Below the pieces are notes generated by a model. That model was not told the DNA's origin, searched no databases, and saw only the letters and a program-made list of their open reading frames with translations. Positions 43,739-53,668 of a DNA stretch of 64,000 nt are shown here, piece by piece. Position 1 is the first letter of the stretch. Each line of letters starts with the position of its first letter. The stretch comes from Deltaproteobacteria bacterium (lineage in GTDB: Bacteria > Myxococcota_A > UBA9042 > PHBI01 > JACKFB01), in the NCBI GenBank assembly GCA_020632695.1, contig JACKFB010000011.1, positions 62,001 to 126,000 on the forward strand. The letters are read 5' to 3'. The translations under genes were made by a program, and so were the position numbers.

Positions 43739-43742
<4 letters not shown>
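42219..43742 (+). CDS. MATE-family multidrug/toxin exporter
   Basis: 507 residues from GTG 42219, with GGAGG four bases upstream. Twelve transmembrane helices in two halves: LTLAYPVVLAMLTQTAINLL and DTIMVGRLPK in the first, repeated as FMTCIAFGTATATLVGQSLG and ALYGAGNSAYVMKVELFLHV in the second, both typical of MatE domains. An insertion of about 60 residues occurs between halves (VVTEAITQAGFWHGGDIPLQ). It exports organic cations or metabolites in exchange for Na+ or H+. It overlaps the following regulator gene (GTGA). Confidence 0.93.
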
Positions 43743-45102
<1,360 letters not shown>

Positions 45103-45103
<1 letters not shown>

Positions 45104-45711
45104 TGCGGCGGATCACGCGGCTCCTGCTGGGGTTGGCGCTCCTGGCGTCCGGCGGGGCGTGCGACGGCTCGGGCGAGGCGGCCGCGGACGCGGGCGGCGA
45201 CTCGGGCGGGGCGACCGAGTACACCGACTGGGTGCCCGGCGCGACGACGACCAAGAAGCCCGCGTGGCACAACGCCTGTCGGCTGCGCGTCGACGACCAT
45301 CGCGAGCGGGCCTCGGCGGGCGGCAGCGACGACCGGATCGCGGTGGCCTCTGGCGCGGGGGATGGGGTGACCCTGTCCCTGGCGGGGCGGGACGGCGGCG
45401 CCGCGTTCTTCGAGGCCGAGGTGGCGCTCGCCTCCGTGCGTCCGCTGCAGTCCTTCCAGCAGGCGTCCGGGACGGCGTCGTGGTCGGGAGAGGCGCCCTT
45501 CACCGGCCAGGTGGTGGCAGGCACGCTCTGCTTCGAGGCGCCGCTGGCCGCGGGGCAGGCGGTCGCCGGCGAGTTCTCGGTGGTGGTCCGGAGCGCGGAC
45601 GGCCTGTATCACTCGGTGGGAGGCGACTTCGTGCTGCCCGGCGCCGCCGTGCGCGCGGTGACGCCGGCGCTGGACGTGGGCAGCGAGGCGCTGGAGGTCG
45701 ACTTCAGGTGA
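45103..45711 (+). CDS. Hypothetical lipoprotein
   Basis: 202 residues; GGAGGGGG precedes the ATG, which overlaps the regulator stop (TGATG). MRRITRLLLGLALLASGGAC is a lipoprotein signal with Cys20. The mature region is beta-rich (VASGAGDGVTLSLAGRDGGA, SGTASWSGEAPFTGQVVAGT), without a recognised domain. Probably part of the MATE/regulator operon. Confidence 0.65.
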
Positions 45712-45784
45712 GCTTGCGCGTCCCCCGGGCGGCGTGCTACCGGTCGCTCGACGCGGAGAGTGCAGCTCCGGGGAGGCGACGCGC

Positions 45785-46190
45785 GTGATCAGTTGCCCGA
45801 CCTGCGGCAAGGAAAACGAGGACTTCTTCCGGTTCTGCCTGGGTTGCGGGTCGGATCTGGAGGCGGCCTCGGTGCAGCCGGAGCCCGCCGCGAAGCCCGA
45901 GCGCCCGGCCACGCCGCAGCAGGTCGCCGCGGCCACCCCCGAGCCGGAGCCGGAGCCCGAGCAGGCGGTGGCGCGCGCGAAGGCCGCGACCGAGCCCGAG
46001 GTCGCCGCTGGCGCGACCGTGCCCGGCGGACTGGCGGTCGCTGCGCCGTCGGCGCCGAAGAAGCCCACGGCGCCCGCGGTGGCTTCGGCGAGGCTCGGCC
46101 GCGGCTCATCCGCGCGAGACCTCGGCGGGCGAGGCCGAGAAGGCGGCGCGGCGCGAGGCGGCGGAGGCCCGCGGCGCCGACCCGGTCAAC
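45785..46190 (+). pseudogene. 5' part of a frameshifted zinc-ribbon/FHA protein
   Basis: GTG 45785 begins VISCPTCGKENEDFFRFCLG, a four-Cys zinc ribbon (C-P-T-C ... C-L-G-C) that begins a myxobacterial family in which zinc ribbon, Pro/Ala linker, second zinc ribbon and FHA domains are one protein. This frame is good to about 46080 and then turns Arg/Gly-rich, while the +1 frame from about 46105 reads a natural-looking linker (ETSAGEAEKAARREAAEARG) that leads without a stop into the FHA ORF. So a single-base indel probably lies at about 46080-46110, either real or an assembly error. Confidence 0.6.
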
Positions 46191-47171
46191 GTGGCCGAGC
46201 CCGGCGCCGACGGACCGAAGGGCCGCGCCCAGGCGCCGCCGCCGCCCGGTGGCGTGAGGCCTCGAGCGCCCCAGGCGCCGCGCGCTCCCGAGGCGCCTCG
46301 GGCCCCCGGCGCGCCGGCGAAGGGCAAGGCACGCAGCGCCGTACGCACCGGCGGCGCCACGATGCTGCGGCCGATCAGCACCGAGCCGCCGCCCGCGGCG
46401 ACGCCGGGCGAGTGCCGGGTCTGCGGGGCGCCGAGCCAGGCGGACTTCGCCTTCTGCGCGAGCTGCGGCGCTCCCCTGGCGGAGTCCCGTGTGGTCACGG
46501 CGCCCGCGAAGCCGCGCTCCGGCGTGGTGCGCGGGCGCATCGTGCTGATCCGGGAGGACGGCAGCGACGGCGAGGCCTTCGAGCTGGACGCCAGCGGCAC
46601 GGTGCTCGGGCGCGACGGCGGGCACATCAACTTCCCCGACGACGACTTCCTGGCGGGGCGGCACGCCGAGCTGGCCTACCGCGCCGACGTGCTGTGGGTG
46701 ACTCCGCTGGATACGACCAACGGCGTGTTCATCCGCCTGGTCGAGGAGGCGGAGCTGCAGCCCGGGGACGCCTTCCGGGTGGGGCAGGAGCTGCTGCGCT
46801 TCGACGTGTTCGGCGAGCTGGGCGGCCGCGGGCAGGACCTGGACGAGGAGGGCACGCTGCGCCTCGGGAGCCCGCTGCCGGGCACGGTCTGGGGGCGCCT
46901 GTCGCAGCTCGTGGGGCCGGCGTCGGTGGCCAACGCGTACGTCCTGGTGGGCGACGAGACCTACATCGGGCGCGAGCGAGGCGACATCGTGTTCCCCGAC
47001 GACGGCTACGTGTCCGGGATGCACGCGCTGCTCACGCGCCGCGACGACCGGGTGACGCTGAAGGACCTGGGCAGCTCCAACGGCACCTACGTGCGCATCC
47101 GCGAGCCGCTGGAGCTGCGGCCGGGCGACTTCGTGCTGGCGGGCCAGCAGCTCTTCCGCGCCGACCCCTGA
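46191..47171 (+). CDS. Zinc-ribbon, double FHA-domain protein (3' part of the frameshifted gene)
   Basis: 326 residues if begun at GTG 46191; the true reading probably enters from the 45785 frame. A Pro/Ala linker precedes a zinc ribbon (CRVCGAPSQADFAFCASCGA). Two FHA domains follow: GTVLGRDGGHINFPDDDFLA with GRHAELAYR, and TYIGRERGDIVFPDDGYVSG with MHALLTRRDD and LGSSNGTYVRI. FHA domains bind phosphothreonine peptides, so this is probably a partner of Ser/Thr kinases. No kinase gene is adjacent. Confidence 0.85.
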   Translation: MAEPGADGPKGRAQAPPPPGGVRPRAPQAPRAPEAPRAPGAPAKGKARSAVRTGGATMLRPISTEPPPAATPGECRVCGAPSQADFAFCASCGAPLAESRVVTAPAKPRSGVVRGRIVLIREDGSDGEAFELDASGTVLGRDGGHINFPDDDFLAGRHAELAYRADVLWVTPLDTTNGVFIRLVEEAELQPGDAFRVGQELLRFDVFGELGGRGQDLDEEGTLRLGSPLPGTVWGRLSQLVGPASVANAYVLVGDETYIGRERGDIVFPDDGYVSGMHALLTRRDDRVTLKDLGSSNGTYVRIREPLELRPGDFVLAGQQLFRADP

Positions 47172-47200
47172 TCCGGTCGCCAGCTGATCCGGTCGCCAGC
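47169..47200. repeat. 16-bp tandem duplication at the FHA stop codon
   Basis: TGATCCGGTCGCCAGC occurs twice head to tail. The first TGA is the stop of the FHA gene, so the stop codon itself is duplicated. Confidence 0.85.
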
Positions 47201-47633
47201 CGTCGTCCTGGCGCTCGGCTGGCTCGCGTGACTCCGGCCGCCTCCGCTGGTCGCTCGCCTGCCCCGGGCACGCGCTCTCATCCTGGCGCCTGAGACCACG
47301 TCGCCGGTGCCGGCCTCGGTCCGAGGACGGGACACCCGCTGAGGGCGAGTGGGGCTCGTCGCGGCGGGGCGGCGGCGAGGCGCCCTGGGCCAGCGTCCTG
47401 GCGGCCGCGCGCCTTCGCCTCGCTCGAAGTCCCTAAAGCCCTGGGGCCCCCCGGCCGATGGACCACCTGTGAGCTTGGTGGACCGGTGGGGGGAGTACCT
47501 CGGTCGCATCAGGGGCGAGTCCCCGGCGTCGCCTCCAAGGCGCACGCCGGGGGCCCGTCCCGAGCCCAGCTCCTGTGACGAAGAAGCCCCAGCCCAGGGA
47601 GTCTCCCCCAGAGAACCCCACGGAGAAACGATC
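47172..47633. other. 462-base gene-free region before the PilZ gene
   Basis: It contains the 16-bp duplication at its start. No ORF with a ribosome-binding site and no recognised RNA were seen. GC-rich imperfect repeats (for example around 47350-47420) give spurious open frames. The PilZ promoter should lie here, but I could not place it. Confidence 0.3.
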
Positions 47634-48086
47634 ATGGACACGACACAGAGCGACGTCTTCGGGATGGAGACTCGAGTGGAGATGGCGGCGATGCCCGCCG
47701 GCCCCTACTCGCAGCGCCCCCGCACGGACGGATTGGATCATCGGAAGCTGGAGCGCGCGCCGGTCACGGTCGAGGTGGGCCTGCACAGCGAGAGCTCGTT
47801 CTACACGGGCTTCACGGAGAACATCTCCACCGGCGGGCTCTTCGTCGCCACGCGCGACCTGATGCCCATCGGCACGGCCTTCAACGTGACCTTCACGCTG
47901 CCCAACTACCCGCAGTCGATCACCGCGCGCTGCGAGGTGCGCTGGCAGCGGCTCGAGCAGCTCGACAACCCGGACTGCCTGCCGGGGATGGGCGTGCGCT
48001 TCATGCACCTGTCGCCGACCGAGTCGGACGCGATCAACGACTTCCTGCAGATGCGCGACACCCTCTTCTACGACGACGAGGACTGA
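47634..48086 (+). CDS. PilZ-domain protein
   Basis: 150 residues, GGAG nine bases before the ATG. PilZ signature: RKLERAPVTVEV (the RxxxR-like c-di-GMP loop) followed by FTENISTGGLFVATRDL (N/D-x-S-x2-G), the myxobacterial TIGR02266-like variety ending LSPTESDAINDFLQM. It probably binds c-di-GMP, or acts as a non-binding PilZ adaptor in motility or development. Its end overlaps the converging hydrolase by 19 bases. Confidence 0.9.
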   Translation: MDTTQSDVFGMETRVEMAAMPAGPYSQRPRTDGLDHRKLERAPVTVEVGLHSESSFYTGFTENISTGGLFVATRDLMPIGTAFNVTFTLPNYPQSITARCEVRWQRLEQLDNPDCLPGMGVRFMHLSPTESDAINDFLQMRDTLFYDDED

Positions 48087-49045
48087 GCGGCCGCCGCGGG
48101 GGCGCCGCGCCGGAAGGCGTCGGCGAACCGGGTGGTGGCCTGGGCGCGGTGCGCCTCGTGGCTCCGCGGCACGACGAAGGGACCGTGGCGCGCGATGAAG
48201 TCGGCCACGGCGCCCTCGACCCGTTCGGGGACCTCCAGCGGCGCGGTGTGGCTTCCGCCCTCGAGCAGCACGAAGGTGGCGCAGGGCAGGGCGTCGGCCA
48301 TGGCCTGGGACAGGCGCGATGGGGTGAACCCGTCGCGGTCGCCTGCCACCACCAGCATCGGCTGGGTGACGCGGCCGAGCCACGGGTCGGCCGTGCGCGA
48401 GGCGGCGTCGTGCAGCATGCGGGTGAAGAGATCGGGCGGCATCGTCGCGAAGTGCGTCAGGTAGGGCATGAAGTCCTCGCGGCGGATGAGCTCGCGGTTG
48501 AGCTCGGTCCAGGTCGCCACGCGGAACGACAGCTCGGTGGGGAGCACGCGGCGCAGCGCCGAGGAGACCTCGGCCGCGTAGCGCTCGGTGAAGTTGCGGA
48601 TGCCCGGCAAGAGCCGCATGCCCAGGTCGGTCTCCTTGAAGGTGTCCAGCAGGCGCCCGCTGGACCCGCAGAGCAGCACGCCCGCCTGCACGTGCTCGGG
48701 CGTCCGCAGCGCCATCTCCAGGATGACCTGCACGCCCATGGAGTGGCCGAAGGCGACCGCCGGGCCCAGCGCCAGGTGGTCCAGCAGCTCGGCCATGTCG
48801 GCGGCCAGGTGCGGCAGCGTGACGGCCTCCGGGTCGCGCGGGATGCCGGAGCGCCCGTGGCCGCGGTAGTGGACGTGCAGGATCCGGAAGCGCTCCTCCA
48901 GCCAGGGACGCAGGTGCTTCCAGACGTAGCCGTCGCAGGAGATGCCGTCGCAGAGCAGCGCCGTGGGGGCGTCGGGCCTGCCGCCCAGCTCGTAGGCGAG
49001 CCGGGTGCCGTCGGAGACGCGGTGCTGCCTCACGGCATCGGCCAT
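48068..49045 (-). CDS. Alpha/beta-fold hydrolase
   Basis: 325 residues. The nucleophile elbow AFGHSMGVQVI gives Ser102, Asp is in VVAGDRDGFTPS (about residue 236-238) and His266 in EGGSHTAPLEVP, a complete triad. The oxyanion region is LLCDGISCDGYVWKHLRP. It is closest in style to haloperoxidase/3-oxoadipate enol-lactonase-type hydrolases; substrate unknown. It begins inside the end of the preceding lipoprotein gene (16-base overlap). Confidence 0.88.
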   Translation of the reverse strand: MADAVRQHRVSDGTRLAYELGGRPDAPTALLCDGISCDGYVWKHLRPWLEERFRILHVHYRGHGRSGIPRDPEAVTLPHLAADMAELLDHLALGPAVAFGHSMGVQVILEMALRTPEHVQAGVLLCGSSGRLLDTFKETDLGMRLLPGIRNFTERYAAEVSSALRRVLPTELSFRVATWTELNRELIRREDFMPYLTHFATMPPDLFTRMLHDAASRTADPWLGRVTQPMLVVAGDRDGFTPSRLSQAMADALPCATFVLLEGGSHTAPLEVPERVEGAVADFIARHGPFVVPRSHEAHRAQATTRFADAFRRGAPAAAAQSSSS

Positions 49046-49620
49046 TCGAGCTTCACCTGGGCGGGCGCGCCCGCGATGACCAGGTAGACGGGCTCGCCCG
49101 ACCGGGCGATGGGCGACGCCGGGTCCTTGGGGAAGTGGAACTCGTAGAGGCGGTCGTGGAAGGCCTTGTAGGGGAAGAGCCGGTCCCAGGTGGGGTTGGT
49201 CTCGTCGAGGCGCTTCACCTTCGACGGGCGGATGACGCGGCCGTCGCCGTTCTCCATGCGCACGTCCCAGATGCCCGCCTTCGGGTCCAGGTTCTCCCAG
49301 TCCAGCGAGTTGGTGAAGCTGGCCACGACGAACACGTACTCGTCGGCCTGCTCTGCCAGCTCCGCCTCCAGCAGCGACTCGCGAGCCGCCGGCTCCAGGG
49401 CGAACATCCTGGCGTAGGCGTCGGCGTAGGCGCGGCGGAACTCCTCGGTCTTGAAGGTGGCGCGCACGAAGAGGCGGCTCTCGAAGTTCTCGTAGGTCTC
49501 GACCTTGCGCGTCCAGCGCCCGCGGGTCCGGTCGTAGCTCCTGGAGTCGGTGGCGCACCCCGCCAGCAGCGTCACCAGGGCCAGACCGGACGCCAGGGCG
49601 AGTTGGACGGTGCGGCTCAT
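49030..49620 (-). CDS. Lipoprotein of unknown function
   Basis: 196 residues. MSRTVQLALASGLALVTLLA ends in GCATD, lipobox LAGC with Cys22. The mature part contains YENFESRLFVRATFKTEEFR and a beta-rich second half (YVFVVASFTNSLDWENLDPK, GEPVYLVIAGAPAQVKLEWP). Similar single-domain lipoproteins are widespread in this group, but I recognise no named family. Its ATG overlaps the pyrE stop (ATGA). Confidence 0.75.
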   Translation of the reverse strand: MSRTVQLALASGLALVTLLAGCATDSRSYDRTRGRWTRKVETYENFESRLFVRATFKTEEFRRAYADAYARMFALEPAARESLLEAELAEQADEYVFVVASFTNSLDWENLDPKAGIWDVRMENGDGRVIRPSKVKRLDETNPTWDRLFPYKAFHDRLYEFHFPKDPASPIARSGEPVYLVIAGAPAQVKLEWPMP

Positions 49621-50189
49621 CGGGCGACCTCGTTCGGGCGGATGAAGTCGTCGCGCGTGAACATCGCCGTGACCGGCACGCCCGCCTCTTCGATGGCCTG
49701 GCGCCCGCCGTCGAGGCGGTCGACGAGGCAGAAGAGCGCGGCCACCTCGAGCCCCGCCTCGCGGAGGCGCCCGATGGCGCGCACCGACGACGCGCCCGTG
49801 GTGATGACGTCTTCGAGCATCAGCGCCGTCGCCCCGGCCACCACCGAGCGGGTCCCCTCGATGAACGCCATCGTGCCGTGGCCCTTCGCCTCCTTGCGGA
49901 CGAAGAAGCCTGGCACGGCCAGCCCGCGCCGCCGCGCCTGCAGCACGAAGGCGCAGGTCATCGGGTCGGCGCCCAGGGTCGGGCCGCCGACCGCGTCGAT
50001 GGCGAAGCCCTGCTGCTGCCAGGCGTCCACCAGCACGGTGCCGGTCAGCGCCATCCCGTCGGGGTGCAGGAGCGTCTGCTTGCAGTCGATATAGAAATCC
50101 GAGGTCTTGCCGCTCGACAGGACCACGTGGCGCCGCTCGAAGGACAGCTCGGTGAGCAGCGCGAGGAGATCGGCTTTGGGCTGGCTCAC
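49617..50189 (-). CDS. pyrE: Orotate phosphoribosyltransferase
   Basis: 190 residues. It converts orotate and PRPP to OMP in pyrimidine synthesis. SSGKTSDFYIDCKQTLLHPD is the N-terminal signature, FVRKEAKGHGTM the catalytic loop with its lysines, and ATALMLEDVITTGASSVRAI the PRPP-binding motif. It lies between the bactofilin genes and the lipoprotein gene on one strand. Confidence 0.96.
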   Translation of the reverse strand: MSQPKADLLALLTELSFERRHVVLSSGKTSDFYIDCKQTLLHPDGMALTGTVLVDAWQQQGFAIDAVGGPTLGADPMTCAFVLQARRRGLAVPGFFVRKEAKGHGTMAFIEGTRSVVAGATALMLEDVITTGASSVRAIGRLREAGLEVAALFCLVDRLDGGRQAIEEAGVPVTAMFTRDDFIRPNEVAR

Positions 50190-50228
50190 GGGGCTCCTCC
50201 TGACGGGCGCGGGGGTGCGTACACCCTC

Positions 50229-50900
50229 TCAGTTCGGGAGCGGCTCCGCGGCGCTGTGGTCCTGGAGCGCCTCGTCGGTCTCGACGACCTCGTCGGGCGG
50301 GCCGGTCTCCACCTCGTGCTGCGTCGGTGCCGCCACGCTGGCGGTCTCCTCGAAGGCCGGGCGCGGCTCCGGTCGCGGCGGCTCGGCGCGCGCGCCCGGG
50401 GGCATCGCGCCCAGCTCGTCGACGTCCACCTCGGCCGCGGGTCGCTGCGGCGCCGCGGGCGCGCTGCGCTTGGCGGGCGGGGCAGCGTCCCAGTCGTCGC
50501 TGGCCGGGCTCGAGGCGGCCCGCGGGGTGCGCCGGGCGCCAGGCGCCGTCGCCGTCTCGCGCGGCGTCGGCAGCCGCACCTCGACGCCGGTCGCCACCTG
50601 CCCGGCGATGCGCCCGCCGGCGCGCAGCTTCAGCCGCCGCGCCCGGATGTTCCCCTGCACCTGCCCGGTGCGCTCGATGACCAGCTCTTCGGAGGCGTGC
50701 ACGTCGCCGATGACGACCCCGTGCACCACCAGCGAGCGCACGAAGCACTCGGCCTCGAGCAGCCCGCTGGCCTCGACCGTGAAGACGCGGTCGCACTCGA
50801 GGCGCCCTCGCAGCGACCCGGCGAGGCTCACGTCCTCGCTGGCGCGCAGCGTCCCCTCGACGCGCTGGTTCTCCGAGATTCGGGTGGGTGCCTCGGCCAC
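50229..50900 (-). CDS. Bactofilin with long C-terminal tail
   Basis: 223 residues, GTG 50900. The bactofilin beta-helix is about residues 8-108 (ENQRVEGTLRASEDVSLAGS, LRGRLECDRVFTVEASGLLE, GDVHASEELVIERTGQVQGN). An unstructured Pro/Ala/Glu tail of over 100 residues follows. Bactofilins polymerise without nucleotide into filaments used for cell shape or ParABS positioning. Third of three adjacent paralogues; it starts two bases after the second gene's stop. Confidence 0.9.
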   Translation of the reverse strand: MAEAPTRISENQRVEGTLRASEDVSLAGSLRGRLECDRVFTVEASGLLEAECFVRSLVVHGVVIGDVHASEELVIERTGQVQGNIRARRLKLRAGGRIAGQVATGVEVRLPTPRETATAPGARRTPRAASSPASDDWDAAPPAKRSAPAAPQRPAAEVDVDELGAMPPGARAEPPRPEPRPAFEETASVAAPTQHEVETGPPDEVVETDEALQDHSAAEPLPN

Positions 50901-50902
50901 GC

Positions 50903-51217
50903 TCAGCCCTGCATGTTGATGTTGCCCTTGAAGGCAGCGCCGTCGGCGATGAGCACCCGCGGCGCGCGTACGTCGCCGACGAGGCGCCCGCCCGACTTGA
51001 TCTCGATCTTGTCGGTCGCGCTCACGTTGCCCTGGACCGCGCCCGCGACCTCCGCGGCCTGGCACTGGATGTCGGCCTCGACACGCCCGCTGGCGGCGAC
51101 CGTCACCGTGTCCTTGACCTCCACCCGACCGCGGACCGTGCCGAGGATGGTGATGGAGTCGCTGCCGGTGATCTCGCCGTCGATGACGATGTTGTTGCCG
51201 ATGATGGTCTCAGCCAT
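50903..51217 (-). CDS. Minimal bactofilin
   Basis: 104 residues, almost only the polymerising core: IIGNNIVIDGEITGSDSITI, LGTVRGRVEVKDTVTVAASG, VQGNVSATDKIEIKSGGRLV, GDVRAPRVLIADGAAFKGNI. Ends MQG without tail. Middle gene of the trio. Confidence 0.93.
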   Translation of the reverse strand: MAETIIGNNIVIDGEITGSDSITILGTVRGRVEVKDTVTVAASGRVEADIQCQAAEVAGAVQGNVSATDKIEIKSGGRLVGDVRAPRVLIADGAAFKGNINMQG

Positions 51218-51253
51218 GGACTCCTGCCTCGTGGGCCCGACCCCGACGCGCTG

Positions 51254-51628
51254 CTACCAGCGCCCCTGCGCCGGACGGCCGCGCGACGCCCCCTTGGGGA
51301 GGTCGAGCTCCATGTGGACGCGGCCCGTGAGCCGTGCGTCCGGGTGGATGGTGATGCTGGGCGCCGTGAGGTCGCCTTCCACTACGGCTCCGGGGCCCAC
51401 CGTGACGGTGCGCGCCGCGGAGATGCTGCCCTGGATGGTGCCCCAGACGCTGACGTTGGCGCCGCTGACCGGCGCCGCCACTCGACCGGAGGGGTTGACG
51501 ACCAGGTCGCCCTCGAGCCGGACCTCGCCCTCGACCGCACCATCGACGGTGAGCGAACCCGGGCCGGTGATGCGTCCCTTGACCCGCGCACCCGCCCCGA
51601 CGACGTTTCCGGTCTCACCGCTGGCCAA
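51254..51628 (-). CDS. Bactofilin (TTG start)
   Basis: 124 residues from TTG 51628, which has GGGAGG nine bases upstream; no ATG or GTG offers as good a site. The core is NVVGAGARVKGRITGPGSLT, VDGAVEGEVRLEGDLVVNPS, VWGTIQGSISAARTVTVGPG and GDLTAPSITIHPDARLTGRV. First gene of the bactofilin set. The longer minus-strand open frame through it is a shadow of the GMC gene. Myxococcus has four bactofilins (BacM-BacP), so the trio fits that group. Confidence 0.9.
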   Translation of the reverse strand: MASGETGNVVGAGARVKGRITGPGSLTVDGAVEGEVRLEGDLVVNPSGRVAAPVSGANVSVWGTIQGSISAARTVTVGPGAVVEGDLTAPSITIHPDARLTGRVHMELDLPKGASRGRPAQGRW

Positions 51629-51654
51629 TTCGCGCGCCCTCCCGAAGCGCCGCT

Positions 51655-51684
51655 GGCGTAGCACCCGCCCCGAGACGGTGTCAA
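51655..51684 (-). promoter_or_regulatory. Putative sigma-70 promoter of the bactofilin operon
   Basis: On the minus strand a perfect TTGACA (51679-51684) with TACGCC (51655-51660) 18 bases on, about 27 bases before the TTG start. The -10 is weak. Confidence 0.4.
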
Positions 51685-51763
51685 GGCGGCATCGAGGGCC
51701 GCGATCATCTGGCGTGGCGCCAGGGCTCGACGCGAGCCGCCCGCCGCGCCAGGATGCGCAGCC

Positions 51764-53350
51764 ATGGAACACGACCTCGACTTCCTGATCGTCGGCTCCG
51801 GGTTCGGCGGCAGCGTGTCGGCTCTGCGCCTGTCGGAGAAGGGCTACCGCGTCGCCGTCCTCGAGGCGGGCCGGCGCTTCGCCCCGGGGGACTTCCCCAA
51901 GACCACCTGGAACGCGCGGCGCTACCTCTGGGCGCCGCTGCTGCGCTGCTTCGGCATCATGCGGATGACCGTGTTCCGCGACGCCTTCGTGCTGTCGGGC
52001 GCCGGGGTCGGCGGCGGCAGCCTCGTCTACGCGAACACGCTGCTGGTGCCGCCGGACCGCGCCTTTCGCGACTCGCGCTGGCCGACCAGCGACGCCGACT
52101 GGCGCTCCACGCTGGCGCCGCACTACCAGACGGCGCTCCGCATGCTGGGCGCGGTGACCTCCGAGCACGTCGCGGAGGGCGACCGCCTGCTGCTGGAGGC
52201 CGCCCGCGAGATCGGGCGCGAGGACACCTTCCACGTCGCCACGGTCGGCGTCTACTTCGGCGAGGGGCCCGGCGTCGCCCACCCCGACCCCTTCTTCGGG
52301 GGCGAGGGGCCCGAGCGCCACGGCTGCGTGCTCTGCGCCGGCTGCATGGTGGGCTGCCGCCACGGCGCCAAGAACACGCTGGACAAGAACTACCTGTGGC
52401 TGGCCGAGCGCCGCGGCGCGGTCGTGCACCCGCTGACCACCGTCGACGACATACGGCCGCTCGAGGGCGGCGGCTTCGAGGTGCTGACCCACCGCTCGAC
52501 CTCGCCGGTGCTGAAGCTTGGGCGGCGGCGCTTCACGGCGCGTCGCGTCGTCATGTCGGCGGGCGCCATCGGCACCACGCGCCTGCTGATGGAGTGCCGC
52601 GACCGCGGCAGCCTCCCGGCGCTCTCGCCGCGCCTCGGCGACTTCGTGCGCACGAACTCCGAGGCCATCCTGGGCGTCGAGACCACGCGCCCCGACGTCG
52701 ACTACGCCCACGGCATAGCCATCTCCGCGGGCGTGCACCCCGACGAGGACACCCACATCGAGGCCGTGCGCTACAGCCGCGGCTCGGACATGCTCTCGCT
52801 CATCACCACGGCCATGACCGACGCGGGCCCGCGCTGGCGGCGCATGTTGGACGCCCTCGGCCAAATGCTCCGGCACCCCATCCGATCGTTGCGCGTGGCC
52901 AACCCCATCGGCTGGGCGCGCCGCGGAATCATCCTGCTGGTGATGCAGCCGGTGGACAGCTCGATGCGCTTCGTGCGCCGCCGCCGCTGGTGGGCCCCCT
53001 GGAGCAAGGGATTCGACACCGACAACCGCGGCGAGTCGGGCATCCAGGCCACCATCCCCATCGGCAACGACATCGCCCGCCGCATCGCGCGGAACATCGA
53101 CGGGGTGCCCAGGGCGGCGGTCACCGAGCTGCTGCTCTCGGTGCCCACCACGGCCCACATCCTGGGCGGTTGCACCATGGGGGACAGCGCGGCGACCGGG
53201 GTCATCGACGCCCAGCACCGCGCCTACGGCTACGACGGCCTGTACGTGGTCGACGGGTCGATGGTCCCGGCGAACCTGGGGGTCAACCCCAGCCTCACCA
53301 TCACCGCCATGGCCGAGCGCGCGATGTCGCTCATCCCGCCCAAGGGCTGA
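51764..53350 (+). CDS. GMC-family FAD oxidoreductase (cholesterol-oxidase-like)
   Basis: 528 residues. FLIVGSGFGGSVSALRLSEK is the FAD loop, then VLEAGRRF, SGAGVGGGSLVYANTLLVP (GMC signature 1), and CVLCAGCMVGCRHGAKNTLD, a Cys-rich loop as in the cholesterol oxidase-like GMC branch. GGCTMGDSAATGVID and LYVVDGSMVPANLGVNPSLT close the FAD domain. It oxidises an alcohol, perhaps a sterol, to the ketone; the substrate is not fixed by sequence. Followed directly by palindromic repeat B. Confidence 0.9.
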   Translation: MEHDLDFLIVGSGFGGSVSALRLSEKGYRVAVLEAGRRFAPGDFPKTTWNARRYLWAPLLRCFGIMRMTVFRDAFVLSGAGVGGGSLVYANTLLVPPDRAFRDSRWPTSDADWRSTLAPHYQTALRMLGAVTSEHVAEGDRLLLEAAREIGREDTFHVATVGVYFGEGPGVAHPDPFFGGEGPERHGCVLCAGCMVGCRHGAKNTLDKNYLWLAERRGAVVHPLTTVDDIRPLEGGGFEVLTHRSTSPVLKLGRRRFTARRVVMSAGAIGTTRLLMECRDRGSLPALSPRLGDFVRTNSEAILGVETTRPDVDYAHGIAISAGVHPDEDTHIEAVRYSRGSDMLSLITTAMTDAGPRWRRMLDALGQMLRHPIRSLRVANPIGWARRGIILLVMQPVDSSMRFVRRRRWWAPWSKGFDTDNRGESGIQATIPIGNDIARRIARNIDGVPRAAVTELLLSVPTTAHILGGCTMGDSAATGVIDAQHRAYGYDGLYVVDGSMVPANLGVNPSLTITAMAERAMSLIPPKG

Positions 53351-53506
53351 GAGGGTGTCTTCTCGTTCTCCCGTCGCGTGGCCGGCTCATGTCTCTCCAG
53401 GGACTTGCGCGCCTCGGTCTCTTGCGCGCAGCGAGCGCCCTCCGCGCGTATGCCCCTGAAGAGACGTCGCTGGCGCCCCGCTCGGTCCGGATGTGAAGAC
53501 ACCCTC
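53351..53506. repeat. Palindromic repeat family I, copy B
   Basis: A 156-bp element starting one base after the GMC stop. Perfect 12-bp terminal inverted repeats (GAGGGTGTCTTC at 53351-53362, GAAGACACCCTC at 53495-53506). Inner arms GTCTCTCCAG (53391-53400) and CTGAAGAGAC (53456-53465) pair with one G-U. Reverse-complemented, it aligns along its whole length with copy A (12014-12167), roughly two thirds identical by eye. Confidence 0.75.
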
Positions 53507-53668
53507 CAACACGCCGCCGGTTGATTCGAGCGGCGGCGATCGGACATCCTTCGCCCGCCTGGAGGAGGCCTGGGAGACCCCCGGAATTCGTGTCCGAGCG
53601 ACCCGCGTTGACCACACGAGGACAGCGACGAGCGGCACCGGTCCGCGTCGCGCAGCTTCGGAGGTCCC
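53507..53668. other. Remainder of the spacer upstream of the C39-like gene
   Basis: With repeat B it makes up a 318-base gap. No gene; presumably it holds the promoter for the peptidase gene. No clear hexamers. Confidence 0.25.
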
